64,000 bases of DNA from JBBQUN01 sp963717115. GTDB lineage: Bacteria > Actinomycetota > Acidimicrobiia > Acidimicrobiales > SZUA-35. A model generated the notes under the pieces. It did no database searches. It saw only the letters and a program-made list of their open reading frames with translations, and was not told the origin of the DNA. Of the stretch, positions 26,228 through 34,854 are shown piece after piece. The DNA is taken from assembly GCA_963717115.1 (NCBI GenBank), contig CAVQVO010000009.1:372001-436000 (forward strand). The letters are read 5' to 3'. The translations under genes were made by a program, and so were the position numbers. Each line of letters begins with the position of its first letter. Position 1 is the first letter of the stretch.

Positions 26228-26887
26228 TCAGCCCTCGCCCCCGATGATGGCGGCCGTGGAGGACGTGCCGAGCCGGGTGGCGCCGGCGGCGATCATCGCC
26301 TCGGCCACCGACGTCGTTCGGATGCCACCGCTGGCCTTGACCCCGAGCCGCCCTCCAACCGTGGTGGCCATCAGTCGGACCGCCTCGAGCGTGGCACCGC
26401 CGGCGGGGTGGAATCCGGTGGAGGTCTTGACGAAGTCGGCCCCGGCTGCTTCGGAGGCCCGGCAGGCGGCGACGATCTGGTCGTCGGTCAGCGCCGCCGA
26501 CTCGATGATGACCTTCAGGACGGTCGTCGGATCGATGGCGCCCCGGACCAGGGCGATGCCCGACTCGACGTCGGACCAGGCGTCGTTGGTGGCCTGGCCG
26601 AGATCGATCACCAGGTCGACCTCGGTGGCACCCTGTTCGACGGCCAGCGCGGCCTCGGAGGCCTTGATCTCGGGCCGATGGGCCCCCGACGGGAACCCGA
26701 TGACCGTGGCAACACCGATCGAGGAGGGCAGCCAACCGGGCTCCAGCGGGAGGCGCGACGGCGAGATGCAGATCGCCGCGACGGCGTACTCGACCGCCTC
26801 GGCGCACAACCGCTCGATGTCGGCCGGGCCGGCCTCGGGCTTGAGGATCGTGTGATCGATGGACGAAGCGAGCGACGAAGAGGCCAC
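26228..26887 (-). CDS. deoC: Deoxyribose-phosphate aldolase
   Basis: A 219-residue class I aldolase that splits 2-deoxyribose-5-phosphate into glyceraldehyde-3-phosphate and acetaldehyde. The Schiff-base lysine is in ADFVKTSTGFHPAGGATLEA and the second conserved lysine in GVKASGGIRTTSVAEAM. SSIDHTILKPEAGPADIERL at the N-terminus is typical. TACCCT lies 6 bases before the GTG start. With cdd, upp and add nearby it would complete deoxynucleoside catabolism, although a phosphorylase is not seen here. Confidence 0.94.
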   Translation of the reverse strand: MASSSLASSIDHTILKPEAGPADIERLCAEAVEYAVAAICISPSRLPLEPGWLPSSIGVATVIGFPSGAHRPEIKASEAALAVEQGATEVDLVIDLGQATNDAWSDVESGIALVRGAIDPTTVLKVIIESAALTDDQIVAACRASEAAGADFVKTSTGFHPAGGATLEAVRLMATTVGGRLGVKASGGIRTTSVAEAMIAAGATRLGTSSTAAIIGGEG

Positions 26888-26915
26888 GTCCCAAGGGTAA
26901 CGGGCCGTCCGCCGA

Positions 26916-27287
26916 TCAGATCCGATCGAACATCGAACGCAGGGGTGCCGCCGCTCCGCAGAAGACGCAGATCTCGGACCGGGCGTTGACCATCGCCCCG
27001 CAACCGCATTCCGATGCCCGCTCGCGGCGACGGCCGTCGACCGAGCCGTCCATCTGGTCGAGGAGGTTCACCTTGTGGTGGAGGTGTTCCTCGGTCAGAC
27101 CGGTCGTCTCCTTCAGCAGCTCCCACATCGCCTCGTTGACCAGGCGCAGGCGTTCGATCCGGTCCTCGAGCTGGTGGAGTTGATCGTTCTGCTGCTTGCG
27201 TTGGGCATCCTGGGCCGCGGCGGTGGCAGAGGCCATGTTGCGGGTGGCGCGGATCTGACTCTGCTGGTGGAGGTTGACGAAGCTCAC
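26916..27287 (-). CDS. Coiled-coil protein with C-terminal zinc ribbon
   Basis: About 123 residues. A helical, heptad-like middle (QLHQLEDRIERLRLVNEAMW) is followed by a short Cys4 ribbon: ECGCGAMVNARSEICVFCGA, with Cys pairs CxC and CxxC. Such small proteins are common near housekeeping genes in actinobacteria, but I do not know a function. The start is uncertain: I use the GTG of VSFVNLHQQSQIRATRN; an ATG at 27236 would remove 17 residues. Confidence 0.55.
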   Translation of the reverse strand: MSFVNLHQQSQIRATRNMASATAAAQDAQRKQQNDQLHQLEDRIERLRLVNEAMWELLKETTGLTEEHLHHKVNLLDQMDGSVDGRRRERASECGCGAMVNARSEICVFCGAAAPLRSMFDRI

Positions 27288-27345
27288 GAGTGGGGCATCG
27301 ACACCGGACCCGGTCGACTTGAGTCGGAGCGGTGGGTCGAGACGC

Positions 27346-27741
27346 TCAGGCCGAGGCGCGCTCGGCGGCGGCGTTGACCGTGGCGGCCACCTCGTCGGAC
27401 GAGGCACCGGGGTGCAGCACGGCATGAACGCCCGCTTCGAGCATTCGGGGCACGTCCACGTCGGGAACGATGCCGCCCACCACGACGGGGATGTCGGATC
27501 CCTCGGCCCGCAGCAGTTCCACGACCTTCGGGGCGAGCGTCAGGTGGGATCCCGACAACATCGACAGGCCGATCACGTCGACGTCCTCGTCGATCGCCGT
27601 GGCCACGACCATCGCCGGGGTCTGCCGGAGCCCGGTGTAGATCACTTCCATACCGGCGTCGCGCAGGATGCGGGCCACGATCTTGACCCCTCGGTCGTGT
27701 CCATCGAGTCCGACTTTGGCCACCAACACCCGCAACGCCAT
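27346..27741 (-). CDS. Cobalamin-binding small subunit of an acyl-CoA mutase
   Basis: A 131-residue stand-alone B12-binding domain. It has the signature AKVGLDGHDRGVKIVAR with the cobalt-ligating His in DGHDRG, the loop IGLSMLSGSHLTL, and VVVGGIVPDVDVPRML. It corresponds to the C-terminal domain of methylmalonyl-CoA mutase or the small subunit of isobutyryl-CoA-type mutases; the catalytic large subunit is not in this window. TACCGT lies 6 bases before the ATG. Which mutase it serves cannot be told from sequence. Confidence 0.9.
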   Translation of the reverse strand: MALRVLVAKVGLDGHDRGVKIVARILRDAGMEVIYTGLRQTPAMVVATAIDEDVDVIGLSMLSGSHLTLAPKVVELLRAEGSDIPVVVGGIVPDVDVPRMLEAGVHAVLHPGASSDEVAATVNAAAERASA

Positions 27742-27816
27742 GCCGACACGGTACTACGAGCCCTACGGCCGTACGCGATGGAACCGCGGAGCCTCGAAAC
27801 TCCTAGACTGATCGAC

Positions 27817-28794
27817 ATGCGAGTGCTCCCCAAGTCCAACGATCTCTGTTTCTGTGGCAGCGGCCTGAAGTTCAAGCGTTGTCACAAACAATCGATCGAA
27901 CCGATCCGCCAGGGTCGCCTGACCCCGCGACGGACGGTGCCGGACTCGATCGTCGCCCCGAGCTGGGCCGACGGAACGCCCGTCGAGCGTTGGGACGAGC
28001 CGAGGGTCAAGTCCCCGGAGATCATCGCGGCGATGCGCCGGGTCGGCAACGAGGCGGCCGACATCCTGGACTCCCTCGGCCGGATGATCCAGCCGGGCGT
28101 CACCACCGACGAGATCGACCGGGCCTGCCACGAGGGTGCGATCGCCCGGGGCGCCTACCCCAGCCCGCTGATGTACCCCGGCGGCGACAACCCCTTCCCC
28201 AAGTCGCTCTGCACCTCGGTCAACGAGGTGATCTGCCACGGCATCCCCGACGACCGGGCCCTGCGCGACGGCGACATCGTCAACCTCGACGTCACGATCT
28301 ACAAAGACGGTGTCCACGGCGACACCAATGCCACCTTCTTCGTCGGTGAGGTCGACGAGGCCTCGACCCGACTGGTGAAGGTGACCCGCGAAGCCACCGA
28401 GCGGGGAATCGCCGCCGCCCGCCCGGGCCGACCGATCAACGAGATCGGCCGGGCCATCCAGGACTTCGCCGAGGCCCAGGGCTTCGGAGTCGTCCGCGAC
28501 TTCGTCGGTCACGGCATCGGTCAACAGTTCCACACCGATCTCCAGATCTGCCACTACTACCACCCCCGGCTCGACGACATCATCGAACCCGGCATGACCT
28601 TCACGGTCGAGCCCATGATCACCGCCGGCGATTGGCGGGCCCGGATGTGGTCCGACGGGTGGACCGCCGTCACCGCCGACAGCAGCCGTACCGCCCAGTT
28701 CGAGCACACGATCCTGATCACCGACGACGGTCCCGAGATCCTCACCACGCCGACCGACACCTCGACCCACCCGTTCTGGTCGCTGCGCGGCTGA
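27817..28794 (+). CDS. map: Methionine aminopeptidase with N-terminal SEC-C zinc motif
   Basis: A 325-residue type I MetAP that removes the initiator methionine. The N-terminus carries the SEC-C motif NDLCFCGSGLKFKRCHKQS (Cys-x-Cys, Cys-His), as in mycobacterial MapB-type enzymes. The catalytic domain shows the five metal ligands: IVNLDVTIYKDGVHGDTNAT, RDFVGHGIGQQFH, GMTFTVEPMI and the Glu in AQFEHTILIT. TAGACT stands exactly 7 bases before the ATG, so the message is predicted to be leaderless. Confidence 0.94.
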   Translation: MRVLPKSNDLCFCGSGLKFKRCHKQSIEPIRQGRLTPRRTVPDSIVAPSWADGTPVERWDEPRVKSPEIIAAMRRVGNEAADILDSLGRMIQPGVTTDEIDRACHEGAIARGAYPSPLMYPGGDNPFPKSLCTSVNEVICHGIPDDRALRDGDIVNLDVTIYKDGVHGDTNATFFVGEVDEASTRLVKVTREATERGIAAARPGRPINEIGRAIQDFAEAQGFGVVRDFVGHGIGQQFHTDLQICHYYHPRLDDIIEPGMTFTVEPMITAGDWRARMWSDGWTAVTADSSRTAQFEHTILITDDGPEILTTPTDTSTHPFWSLRG

Positions 28795-28839
28795 CGGCGG
28801 CGATCCGGCTGCGTCTCGCCCCGGGCTACCGTGACGACG

Positions 28840-29493
28840 ATGGCCGATCAGCTACAACCGTCGTCGGGGGACGTCGTCGGCGAGTCACGTCGCGAGCGTC
28901 AGCGCCGCGAGCTCCGTTCGGAGATCCTGACGATTGCCCATCGCCAGCTCGCGGCCGGTGGGGTCGAGGCCGTCTCGTGGCGGGCCATCGCCCGAGAAGT
29001 CGGGATGAACGCAGCGTCGCTCTACACCTACTTCGACAACATCGAAGCCCTCGTCGTCGCCCTCCTCGACGAGAGCCGGCGGGGGCTCGCGGCTGCCGTG
29101 ATGGGCGCCGAGTGGGCCAACGCCGGTGCGCCCGGACAGGCTCGGGCCGTGGCCTGTGCGCTCGCCTACCGGTCCTGGGCCCTGGCCAACCCGTCGTCCT
29201 ACCGGGCGCTGTTCGCCTCCGCGCCGCCAACGGGCTCGGATCCGAGCGTCGACGACGTGTTCCGGCCGTTCGCCCGAGCCGTGGCCGACGCCACCGACCA
29301 CCGCTTCGACACCGACGACTTCACCACCATGCCGGCCACGGATCTCCCGCCGTTCGTCGGTCTCCAGGCGATGCTCCATGGCTTCGTGTCGCTCGAGATC
29401 AACGGCCATCTGTCGCACGTCGGCGATGCCGGGGCGGTCCTCGTTGGCCGGCTCAACGAGACCTTCGGCGCCCTGACCCGCACCAGCCCCTGA
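28840..29493 (+). CDS. TetR/AcrR-family transcriptional regulator
   Basis: A 217-residue regulator. The helix-turn-helix region is EILTIAHRQLAAGGVEAVSW then IAREVGMNAASLYTYFDNIE, at residues 30-70. The C-terminal part fits the TetR C-terminal domain with the segment FVGLQAMLHGFVSLEINGHL. TACCGT lies 7 bases before the ATG. The target is unknown; neither flanking gene is an obvious effector partner. Confidence 0.9.
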   Translation: MADQLQPSSGDVVGESRRERQRRELRSEILTIAHRQLAAGGVEAVSWRAIAREVGMNAASLYTYFDNIEALVVALLDESRRGLAAAVMGAEWANAGAPGQARAVACALAYRSWALANPSSYRALFASAPPTGSDPSVDDVFRPFARAVADATDHRFDTDDFTTMPATDLPPFVGLQAMLHGFVSLEINGHLSHVGDAGAVLVGRLNETFGALTRTSP

Positions 29494-29621
29494 GCATCCG
29501 GGGGTCCGAACGATGGGGTTCGTCGGGCCGGTCGAACGAGGAAACCCGGTCGCCGACCTCGCCGACGGCGCATTTGCGCCGACGCTACCCCGTACCGGCA
29601 CCACGAGGTGCGAGAATCGAC

Positions 29622-29672
29622 GAATGCAGAGAGGGTCCCCGGATGCCTAGAGGTACGAATGCGTAGAGGTAC
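29622..29672 (+). repeat. Tandemly repeated start-codon region with two mini-ORFs
   Basis: Two 16-base copies (29641-29656 and 29657-29672) and a third degenerate copy (29622-29637) each contain ATG followed by an AGAGG element. The ATG at 29624 opens an 8-codon frame and that at 29643 a 7-codon frame that overlaps the third ATG (29659), the start of the downstream membrane gene. They could act as leader ORFs. Confidence 0.5.
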
Positions 29673-30798
29673 CGCGTCGTTGCTGCTCGGCCTGTCGCTC
29701 GTGATCTGTTCGGTTGCCTGGTCGGGCTTCGTTCTCACCCGAACCGCTCTCGATCCCGACCGGTCCGACCGGCTGGCCGCCCAACTGTTCGACAACGTGG
29801 TGCTGCGGCAGATGCTCGTCGACCGCATCGCCGACTCGCTCGAGGCCGCCGTCCCCGGCGACGTGGCGATCCCCCGCCAGATCCTCGAACAGGCGGCCTC
29901 GACCGCACTCGAGGATCCCGACGTGCAGGACCTGGTGCGGGGCGGGATCGTCGGCGTGCACCAGTCGGCGCTGGCCGGTGATCCCCAGCCCGTCAGCATC
30001 GATGCCGCGGCGCTCGGATCGGCCAGTCGGCGGGCCCTGGTCGAGGTTCGACCCGAACTCGATGCCCTGCTCCCGGCGTCACCGGTGATCGAGGTCGAGC
30101 TCCCCGTCGGCGGCCTGAGCATCCTCGGCACGCTCCGTTCGTTCACCCTGCAGGCCACCCGGGTGCTCGCCGCGGTCGGGGCTGCGGGCATCGTGTTGGC
30201 GTTCGTGATCTCGAACCGCCGACCGGCCATGCTGCGCCGCGTCGCCTACTGGGCATTCGGCACGGCCCTGTTCTGGATCGTCGTCGGCTTCGGGATCCCG
30301 TTCCTGGCCGAGCGACTCGCCCCGACATCGGTGGCGCTCGTCGCCGCCGTGGTCGACGTGTTCTTCGGGGCGATGATCATGCCCGGGATCGTGATGGCCG
30401 GGATCGGCGCGGCCATGCTGGGGGCCTCGTTCCTGCTCGCTGCCGGCGAGGCCACTGCCGGGGCGCGGATCCTGCAACCGGCCGCCCCCCGACGCGCCGA
30501 GCCGGTGGCTCGTCGGGCCCCGCTGGGTTCCCAGCAGTCCAACATCCGCCGTCCGGTCCGATCCGACGCGCCCGTGCCGGCGCACCGGTCCCCGGCTCCG
30601 CAACCCCGGACGCCGGCCCCGCAACCGTCGTTCACCCAGCCCCCGGATCGAGTGACACCACCGTCGGGCGGTCCCGGATTCCGTCCCGAGGTCGACTCCA
30701 CCGCGGTGATGCCCACCCCGCAGCCCTCCACGGCGCCTCGCTGGATCGCCGGTGTGGGCTACGTCGACGAGAACGGGGTCCCCCTCCCGCCGACCTGA
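29659..30798 (+). CDS. Membrane protein with Pro-rich C-terminal tail
   Basis: A 379-residue protein. The first membrane segment (SLLLGLSLVICSVAWSGFVL) is followed by a large outside domain of about 140 residues (helical, LFDNVVLRQMLVDRIADSLE). Three more membrane segments follow (ATRVLAAVGAAGIVLAFVI; WAFGTALFWIVVGFGIPFLA; MIMPGIVMAGIGAAMLGASF), then a Pro/Ala/Gln-rich cytoplasmic tail ending with a short WIAGVGYVDENGVPLPPT. Function unknown. AGAGGT before the ATG supports the start, but see the repeat here; an in-frame start at 29608 is also open. Confidence 0.65.
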   Translation: MRRGTASLLLGLSLVICSVAWSGFVLTRTALDPDRSDRLAAQLFDNVVLRQMLVDRIADSLEAAVPGDVAIPRQILEQAASTALEDPDVQDLVRGGIVGVHQSALAGDPQPVSIDAAALGSASRRALVEVRPELDALLPASPVIEVELPVGGLSILGTLRSFTLQATRVLAAVGAAGIVLAFVISNRRPAMLRRVAYWAFGTALFWIVVGFGIPFLAERLAPTSVALVAAVVDVFFGAMIMPGIVMAGIGAAMLGASFLLAAGEATAGARILQPAAPRRAEPVARRAPLGSQQSNIRRPVRSDAPVPAHRSPAPQPRTPAPQPSFTQPPDRVTPPSGGPGFRPEVDSTAVMPTPQPSTAPRWIAGVGYVDENGVPLPPT

Positions 30799-30883
30799 TC
30801 GCCGGTCGGAACGAGGGTTCGAGTTGCCGCGTCCCACGGCTCTCGGGTGTGTCGCGTGCTCGCCTGCGATACCCTACCCCCCT

Positions 30884-31189
30884 ATGGCATCCTCGATCGA
30901 CCTCGACCAGCCCGGGTACCGAGACACCAAAGGCAAGCAGCTCACCCACCTCCGCCGCATCGAAGGCCAGGTCCGGGGTCTGCAACGCATGATCGACGAC
31001 GACGTCTACTGCATCGACGTCCTGACCCAGGTCGCGTCGGTCACCAAGTCGCTCCAGAGCCTCGGGCTCAACCTCCTCGACGAACACCTCCGCCACTGCG
31101 TCCGGACCTCCATCACCGACTCCGACGACCATGGCGAAGCCAAACTCGACGAGGCGATGACTGCCATCGCCCGTCTCCTGAGGAGTTGA
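30884..31189 (+). CDS. csoR: CsoR-family copper-sensing repressor
   Basis: A 101-residue all-helical repressor of the CsoR/RcnR family. The fingerprint is HLRRIEGQVRGLQRMIDDD, with the metal Cys in DVYCIDVLTQ and the His-Cys pair in LLDEHLRHCVRT, that is the C-H-C set of copper-type CsoR. It releases DNA upon Cu(I) binding. It begins 5 bases before the copA start region in the same operon, so it should regulate copA-copZ and itself. TACCCT then a C-rich stretch lies directly before the ATG and may be both promoter and operator. Confidence 0.9.
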   Translation: MASSIDLDQPGYRDTKGKQLTHLRRIEGQVRGLQRMIDDDVYCIDVLTQVASVTKSLQSLGLNLLDEHLRHCVRTSITDSDDHGEAKLDEAMTAIARLLRS

Positions 31190-31194
31190 CCGGC

Positions 31195-33372
31195 ATGGCC
31201 AAGGTCCTCGACGAGCCCCGGCAGATCCAGCTCCCCGTCGAGGGGATGACCTGCGCGGCGTGCGCCTCGCGTATCGCGCGGGCCCTGAGCAAGCTCGACG
31301 GTGTCACCGACGCCGAGGTCAACCTCGCAACCGCACAGGCCACGGTCCGGTTCGACCCGACGATCACGGATCGCTCGGCCTTCACCGAACGGATCGAACG
31401 GCTCGGGTACCACGTTCCCGACGTCGTCGACTTCGAAGGCGAGGAACAGACGCTGCGACGGCGGGCACTGATCGGCGTCGCCCTCGCCGTTCCGGCGATG
31501 GCCATCCACATGCTCGCCACCGATCACGGCGACACGACGATCCGCTGGATCCTCGCGGCGCTCGCCACGCCCGTCGTGCTGTGGATCGGCTGGCCGTATC
31601 ACCGCAAGGCCATCGCCGGGGCCCGGAACCTCACCCTCGGCATGGACGCCCTGGTCTCGCTCGGTGCCGGGTCGGCGTGGCTGTGGTCGATGGCCGTGGT
31701 CGTCCTGGGCCTGCACGAGGACGTGCACTTCGGCACCGCGGCGATCATCGTCGCCCTCATCACGGTCGGCAAGTGGCTCGAGGCCCGAGCCAAGGGTCGG
31801 GCCCGCACCGCCATCGAGGCCCTGGCCGATCTGGGTGCACCGACCGCCGAGCTCGAAGACGGCACCGTCGTGGCCAGCGCCGACCTGGCCGTCGGGCAGC
31901 GATTCGTGGTGCGAACCGGCGCCAGGATCGCCACCGACGGCGTCGTCGTCGACGGTTCGGCGACCATCGACACCTCGATGCTGACCGGAGAACCCGTTCC
32001 CGTCCTCGTCGCTGCGGGGGACTCCGTCGCCGGGGCGACCGTCAACACCTCGGGTTGGGTGGTGGTCGAGGCGACGAAGGTCGGGGCCGACACGACGCTG
32101 GCCCAGATCGGGCGGTTGGTCGCCCGGGCCCAGGCCTCGCAAGCGCCGATCCAACGACTGGCCGATCGGGTCAGCGGGATCTTCGTTCCGATCGTGATCG
32201 TCATCGCGCTGGTCACGTTCGCCGGCTGGATCCTCACCGGTCACGACCCGGCCGAGGCGCTCGTCCACACCGTCGCCGTCCTGGTGATCGCCTGTCCGTG
32301 TGCGCTCGGACTCGCCACCCCGATGGCGATCATGGTCGGAACCGGCCGCGGCGCCCAACTGGGGGTCCTCATCCGAGGCGGCGAGGTCCTCGAGGCGGCG
32401 AACGACATCGACACGGTCGTTCTCGACAAGACCGGCACCATCACCGAGGGTCGCATGTCGCTGAGCGGCGAAGCGTGGGTGCCGGTGGCCGAGGAACGCC
32501 AGAGCGCCCGGCGGGCCGTCGCGTCGATCGAAGCCCGCTCCGATCATCCGGTGGCCCGGGCGCTGGCCGCCCTGACCGACGAACGGGCCGAGGTCGACGA
32601 CTTCCACGAGATCGCCGGCCACGGCGTCGGCGGTCGAGTCGGTCCCGACGAGTTCGTGATCGCCCGACCCGACGACTTCGCCTCCCTCGTCCCGACCCTG
32701 GCGAACTGGATCGAATCGGCCGAGGCCACCGGCCAGACCGTGGTGGTCGTCGGCCGCGTCGGCCCCGACGCCTCGTCGGAGCCGATCGGGGCCCTGGCCG
32801 TCGCCGACCGCATCAAGCCCAACAGCGCCGAGGCGGTGCAGGCACTGCAATCGCTCGGCCTGACGACCGTGCTCCTGACCGGCGACAACCGACGAACGGC
32901 CGAGGCCGTCGCCCGGGCCGTCGGGATCGACACGGTGATCGCCGGTGTCCTGCCCGACGGAAAGGATGCCGCCATCAGCGAACTCCAGGCCGGTGGGGCT
33001 CGGGTCGCCATGGTCGGTGACGGCATCAACGACGCACCGGCGCTCGCCCGGGCCGATCTGGGCATCGCCATGGGCACGGGGACGGCCGTGGCCCGCGAAG
33101 CCGCCGACCTCACGCTGGTGTCGGGCGACCTCCTGGCCGCCGTCGATGCCGTGCGGCTCTCTCGCCGAACCTTTGCGACCATCAAGGGCAACCTCTTCTG
33201 GGCGTTCGCCTACAACGTGGCGGCGATCCCGCTCGCCGTCACCGGACGGCTCGGGCCGGCCGTGGCCTCGGGGGCCATGGCCTTCTCGTCCCTCTTCGTG
33301 GCCTCGAACTCGTTGCGGCTCCGTCGCTTCCGTTCGAGCCGGTCACCATCGACCCAAGGAGCACCGACATGA
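31195..33372 (+). CDS. copA: Copper-exporting P1B-type ATPase
   Basis: A 725-residue P-type ATPase. One N-terminal heavy-metal-associated domain has GMTCAACASRIARAL near residue 17. The transmembrane Cu(I) motif CPC is at about residue 367 (VIACPCALGLATPM). The phosphorylated Asp is in VLDKTGTITEG at about residue 411. SDHPVARAL, VLLTGDNRRTAEAVA and MVGDGINDAPALARADLG complete the ATP-binding domain. This set is typical of Cu(I) exporters. AGGAG lies 9 bases before the ATG. The stop overlaps the copZ start as ATGA. Confidence 0.95.
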   Translation: MAKVLDEPRQIQLPVEGMTCAACASRIARALSKLDGVTDAEVNLATAQATVRFDPTITDRSAFTERIERLGYHVPDVVDFEGEEQTLRRRALIGVALAVPAMAIHMLATDHGDTTIRWILAALATPVVLWIGWPYHRKAIAGARNLTLGMDALVSLGAGSAWLWSMAVVVLGLHEDVHFGTAAIIVALITVGKWLEARAKGRARTAIEALADLGAPTAELEDGTVVASADLAVGQRFVVRTGARIATDGVVVDGSATIDTSMLTGEPVPVLVAAGDSVAGATVNTSGWVVVEATKVGADTTLAQIGRLVARAQASQAPIQRLADRVSGIFVPIVIVIALVTFAGWILTGHDPAEALVHTVAVLVIACPCALGLATPMAIMVGTGRGAQLGVLIRGGEVLEAANDIDTVVLDKTGTITEGRMSLSGEAWVPVAEERQSARRAVASIEARSDHPVARALAALTDERAEVDDFHEIAGHGVGGRVGPDEFVIARPDDFASLVPTLANWIESAEATGQTVVVVGRVGPDASSEPIGALAVADRIKPNSAEAVQALQSLGLTTVLLTGDNRRTAEAVARAVGIDTVIAGVLPDGKDAAISELQAGGARVAMVGDGINDAPALARADLGIAMGTGTAVAREAADLTLVSGDLLAAVDAVRLSRRTFATIKGNLFWAFAYNVAAIPLAVTGRLGPAVASGAMAFSSLFVASNSLRLRRFRSSRSPSTQGAPT

Positions 33373-33560
33373 TCACCTATTCCGTCCCCGACATCTCGTG
33401 CGAGCACTGCAAGAACGCCATCGAGGGCGAGGTCTCGCAGGTGGTCGGCGTGACCTCGGTCGCCGTGGACGTCGACTCCAAGACCGTCGTGGTCGACGGC
33501 GGCGACGACGCCGCCATCCGAGCGGCGATCGACGAGGCCGGCTACGACATCGCCGACTGA
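33369..33560 (+). CDS. copZ: CopZ-like copper chaperone (HMA domain)
   Basis: A 63-residue single heavy-metal-associated domain. The metal site is PDISCEHCKNAIEGEV (CxxC). It should shuttle Cu(I) to CopA and CsoR in the cytoplasm. AAGGAG lies 7 bases before its ATG, which also overlaps the copA stop. Its last 19 bases overlap the convergent hydrolase gene on the other strand. Confidence 0.93.
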   Translation: MITYSVPDISCEHCKNAIEGEVSQVVGVTSVAVDVDSKTVVVDGGDDAAIRAAIDEAGYDIAD

Positions 33561-34414
33561 TCGGCGACCGACCCATCGGGAGCGTCGGACGGGGCATCGA
33601 GACGTCCGGCGACCCAGTCGGTCAGCGCCGCCATCACCTCGGCCTGTTCGGGTTCGTTGAAGCACTCGTGACGAAGCCCGGCCCAGACCCGTCGTTCGGC
33701 ATTCGGCAAGGCCGCCAGCGCGTCGGACGCCGCCAGGGGGACGAGCCGGTCCTCGTCACCGTGGAGGACGTAGACCGGGATGGTGATCCGGTCGAGCACC
33801 GCCGCCGTGGCCGCCATCGTGGTGAAGATCGCGTTGCCGAGACCGGCCGTGGCCCCGGCGATCACCAACGGATCCTCGAGGTAGGCCTGCTGGACGGCGG
33901 GATCGCGACTGAGCAGCTCACCGTCGATCCGACTCTTGATGAACAACGTCGGCCGGACCCGGGCCAGCAGCGGCGCGAGCACTCGTTGCCACCGAGGCAC
34001 CTCGGCGAGGAGCGCCGGGGCGCTCAGGACGGCGAGATCGGGCTGGGGCCGACTCGAGGTCAGGTAGGTGGCGACGATGAGACCACCCAGGGAATGGCCC
34101 ATCAAGACGACCGGAACGCCGAGTTTTCGCTGGGCGGCCAGCACGTCCTCGACGTCGTCGAGATACTCCTCGAAGGATTCGACGTGGGCCCGGCGGCCCG
34201 CCGTCTGCCCGAAGCCCCGGTTGTCGAAGGCGAGCACGTCGAACCCCGCTCGGGCCAGGTGGTCGCCAACGTGGCGATAGCGGCCCGAATGCTCGCCGAT
34301 GCCGTGGACCACCACGAAGCCGGCCCGGGGGTTCGGCACCTCCCAGCGACGTTCCAACCGGGTCCGGCCCTGGCGATCGGCGGCGAACGACGTCATGGGC
34401 TCCACGGTTTTCAC
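33542..34414 (-). CDS. Alpha/beta hydrolase, monoacylglycerol-lipase-like
   Basis: A 290-residue alpha/beta hydrolase. It has the oxyanion-hole region FVVVHGIGEHSGRYRHVGDH, the nucleophile elbow VVLMGHSLGGLIVATYL, the acidic residue region VYVLHGDEDRLVPLAAS, and the catalytic His in WAGLRHECFNEPEQ. This combination matches the monoacylglycerol lipase group. TAGAAT lies 6 bases before the GTG start, a near-perfect -10 box for a leaderless message. It is convergent with copZ. Confidence 0.88.
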   Translation of the reverse strand: MKTVEPMTSFAADRQGRTRLERRWEVPNPRAGFVVVHGIGEHSGRYRHVGDHLARAGFDVLAFDNRGFGQTAGRRAHVESFEEYLDDVEDVLAAQRKLGVPVVLMGHSLGGLIVATYLTSSRPQPDLAVLSAPALLAEVPRWQRVLAPLLARVRPTLFIKSRIDGELLSRDPAVQQAYLEDPLVIAGATAGLGNAIFTTMAATAAVLDRITIPVYVLHGDEDRLVPLAASDALAALPNAERRVWAGLRHECFNEPEQAEVMAALTDWVAGRLDAPSDAPDGSVADQSAMS

Positions 34415-34458
34415 CGGGCGATTCTATCGGGACCCCGGTTGGGGCCAGACTGTGGTCC

Positions 34459-34854
34459 ATGTCGCCCACCCGACCCGCTCGCCAACCGGCGTTCAGCCCC
34501 GCCACGTTGGCGCTGGCCGCCGGCGGGGGCGCAGCGGGCAGTTGGGCCCGGTGGCAGGTCGAGCAGGTGGCCACCGGCGACGCCCGATCCCTCCTCGTCC
34601 TGGCGCTCAACGTGGCCGGGTCGTTGATCCTGGGTTGGCTGCTGGGCCGGGGCTTCTCGCACCCGTCGCCGCTGTGGTTCCTGGTCGGCGTCGGCTTCTG
34701 CGGCGGGCTCACCACCTTCTCGTCGTTCGCCTTCGACGTCGCCACGCGGCTCGACGCCTCGTTCGTCGCCGTTCCGGCGCTGTTGACCCTCGTCACGGCC
34801 GCGGCCACCGTGGTCGGCGCCGGGGTCGGGTATCGCCTCGGGAGTGCAGGTTGA
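34459..34854 (+). CDS. crcB: Fluoride channel subunit CrcB/Fluc (first of pair)
   Basis: A 131-residue small membrane protein with four hydrophobic segments. The family motifs are ALAAGGGAAGSWARWQVEQ, LLVLALNVAGSLILGWLLG and FCGGLTTFSSFAFDVATRLD, with the TTFSSF fluoride-pore stretch. It exports fluoride passively. The stop overlaps the start of a second crcB (TTGA), so the two are coupled and probably form a heterodimer. I saw no fluoride riboswitch upstream; CAGACT lies 7 bases before the ATG. Confidence 0.9.
   Translation: MSPTRPARQPAFSPATLALAAGGGAAGSWARWQVEQVATGDARSLLVLALNVAGSLILGWLLGRGFSHPSPLWFLVGVGFCGGLTTFSSFAFDVATRLDASFVAVPALLTLVTAAATVVGAGVGYRLGSAG

Noticed and set aside
34300..34460. 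A fluoride riboswitch before crcB
   Set aside because: The region is occupied by the start of the hydrolase gene and a leaderless-type promoter; I could not find the conserved riboswitch core.
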